The notes under the pieces were generated by a model. It saw only the letters and a program-made list of their open reading frames with translations, did no database searches and had not been told where the DNA came from. Positions 63,648-64,000 of a DNA stretch of 64,000 nucleotides are shown here, piece after piece (the stretch's first letter is position 1; each line of letters opens with the position of its first letter). The position numbers were made by a program, and so were the translations under genes. Source of the DNA: Platanthera guangdongensis (Eukaryota; Streptophyta; Magnoliopsida; Asparagales; Orchidaceae). The stretch covers positions 72,230,346-72,294,345 of the forward strand of contig CM077157.1 of the NCBI GenBank assembly GCA_039583875.1, written 5' to 3'.

Positions 63648-64000
63648 TGTTGGAGTCACCATGATGATCTGGAAGTGATCAAACATGTAATCTCACTGCC
63701 AACGCGATATAAGCCTGCAGGGTCGCACATAAGAGATGTGGAGAAGTTGGTTGACTGACTGTGTTGGTAAAGGTTACCAATCACCGACCTGAATAGGGTT
63801 ATGGGCAAAGTGTTGCCTTATAGGATCATCGGGTTGGGCAAATGTTGCCTTGAAGGGCTGGTTGGGATTGTCGTCCGAGGGTCGATGACATTAGTCGAGA
63901 ATCATCTTCTGATTCCCGCTGATCGGCGAGAATCGTCTCTCTGATTCTCGCCGATCGACGAGAATCGTCGAGAATCAATTGTTGATTCTCGACGATCGAC
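63648..64000 (+). mobile_element. Start of element D, an unidentified LTR element
   Basis: Begins TGTTGGAGTCACCATG exactly where Copia-B LTR identity stops. There is no coding. From 63893 to the window end it carries GAGAATC/GATTCTC palindromes with ATCGTCGAGA (63964-63973), like the U3 arrays of SIRE-1 and SIRE-2, although the first 240 bp do not resemble those LTRs. The end is beyond the window, so this may be a solo LTR or a whole element. Confidence 0.65.
63893..64000. repeat. GATTCTCG/CGAGAATC palindrome array in element D
   Basis: Facing pairs CGAGAATC and GATTCTCG with CGATCGACGAGAATCGTCG linkers. The array continues past the window edge. Confidence 0.8.

Overview
The window is a block of nuclear DNA from a flowering plant and consists almost entirely of nested LTR retrotransposons. 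I see no host gene, rRNA, tRNA, CRISPR or bacterial feature. Evidence for a plant genome: Ty1/copia and Ty3/gypsy polyproteins of plant lineages, primer-binding sites for initiator tRNA-Met (TGGTATCAGAGC type) and tRNA-Asp, 5-bp target-site duplications (TSDs), AT and GA microsatellites, and decay by C-to-T nonsense changes. The species cannot be told from the sequence. Lineage names (SIRE-like, Athila-like, Tekay-like) rest on remembered protein motifs, not on a search.

Left block (1-31240). The oldest layer is a minus-strand SIRE-like copia element ('SIRE-3'), now split into 11247-11579, 19657-19958 and 26695-31240. Three insertions split it. (i) Family A copy A1, of which only the 3' tail and 3' LTR lie in the window (949-2313 and 10819-11246). 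A1 is itself broken by a minus-strand Tekay-like LTR (1-948) and by SIRE-1 (2314-10818, TSD AGGGT). (ii) A 8.1-kb non-coding Athila-like element on the minus strand (11580-19656, TSD ATATC). (iii) Complete but non-autonomous copy A2 (19959-26694, TSD TTGAT). SIRE-1 has lost pol but keeps an uninterrupted 762-codon ORF (6674-8962), the best-preserved protein in the window.

Middle block (31240-44160). It holds an Athila-like 3' remnant (integrase C-terminus, 3' region and LTR), then a Tekay-type chromovirus pol full of stop codons. The Tekay pol is interrupted by a 1.63-kb solo LTR (37044-38671, TSD CCGTG). A 3.35-kb Tekay 3' LTR and an unassigned stretch follow.

Right block (44160-64000). A decayed copia element (Copia-C) was entered by Copia-B (from 48766). 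SIRE-2 (50606-59580, TSD CGACT) then entered the gag of Copia-B. Copia-B would otherwise have one reading frame broken by only two stop codons. Its 3' LTR is cut after 33 bp by the start of a further LTR element ('D', 63648 onward).

The most unusual signal is regulatory. In nearly every LTR family here, copia and gypsy alike, the stretch just upstream of the TATA box is an array of CG-containing inverted repeats. The gypsy LTRs share one 26-bp dyad layout (9-nt arm, 8-nt spacer, 9-nt arm, with CACG/CGTG in the arms). A 10-mer, ATCGTCGAGA, recurs in LTRs of otherwise unrelated families. SIRE-1 and SIRE-2 have related LTRs, but one carries the extra ORF and the other carries pol, which suggests a non-autonomous/autonomous pair.
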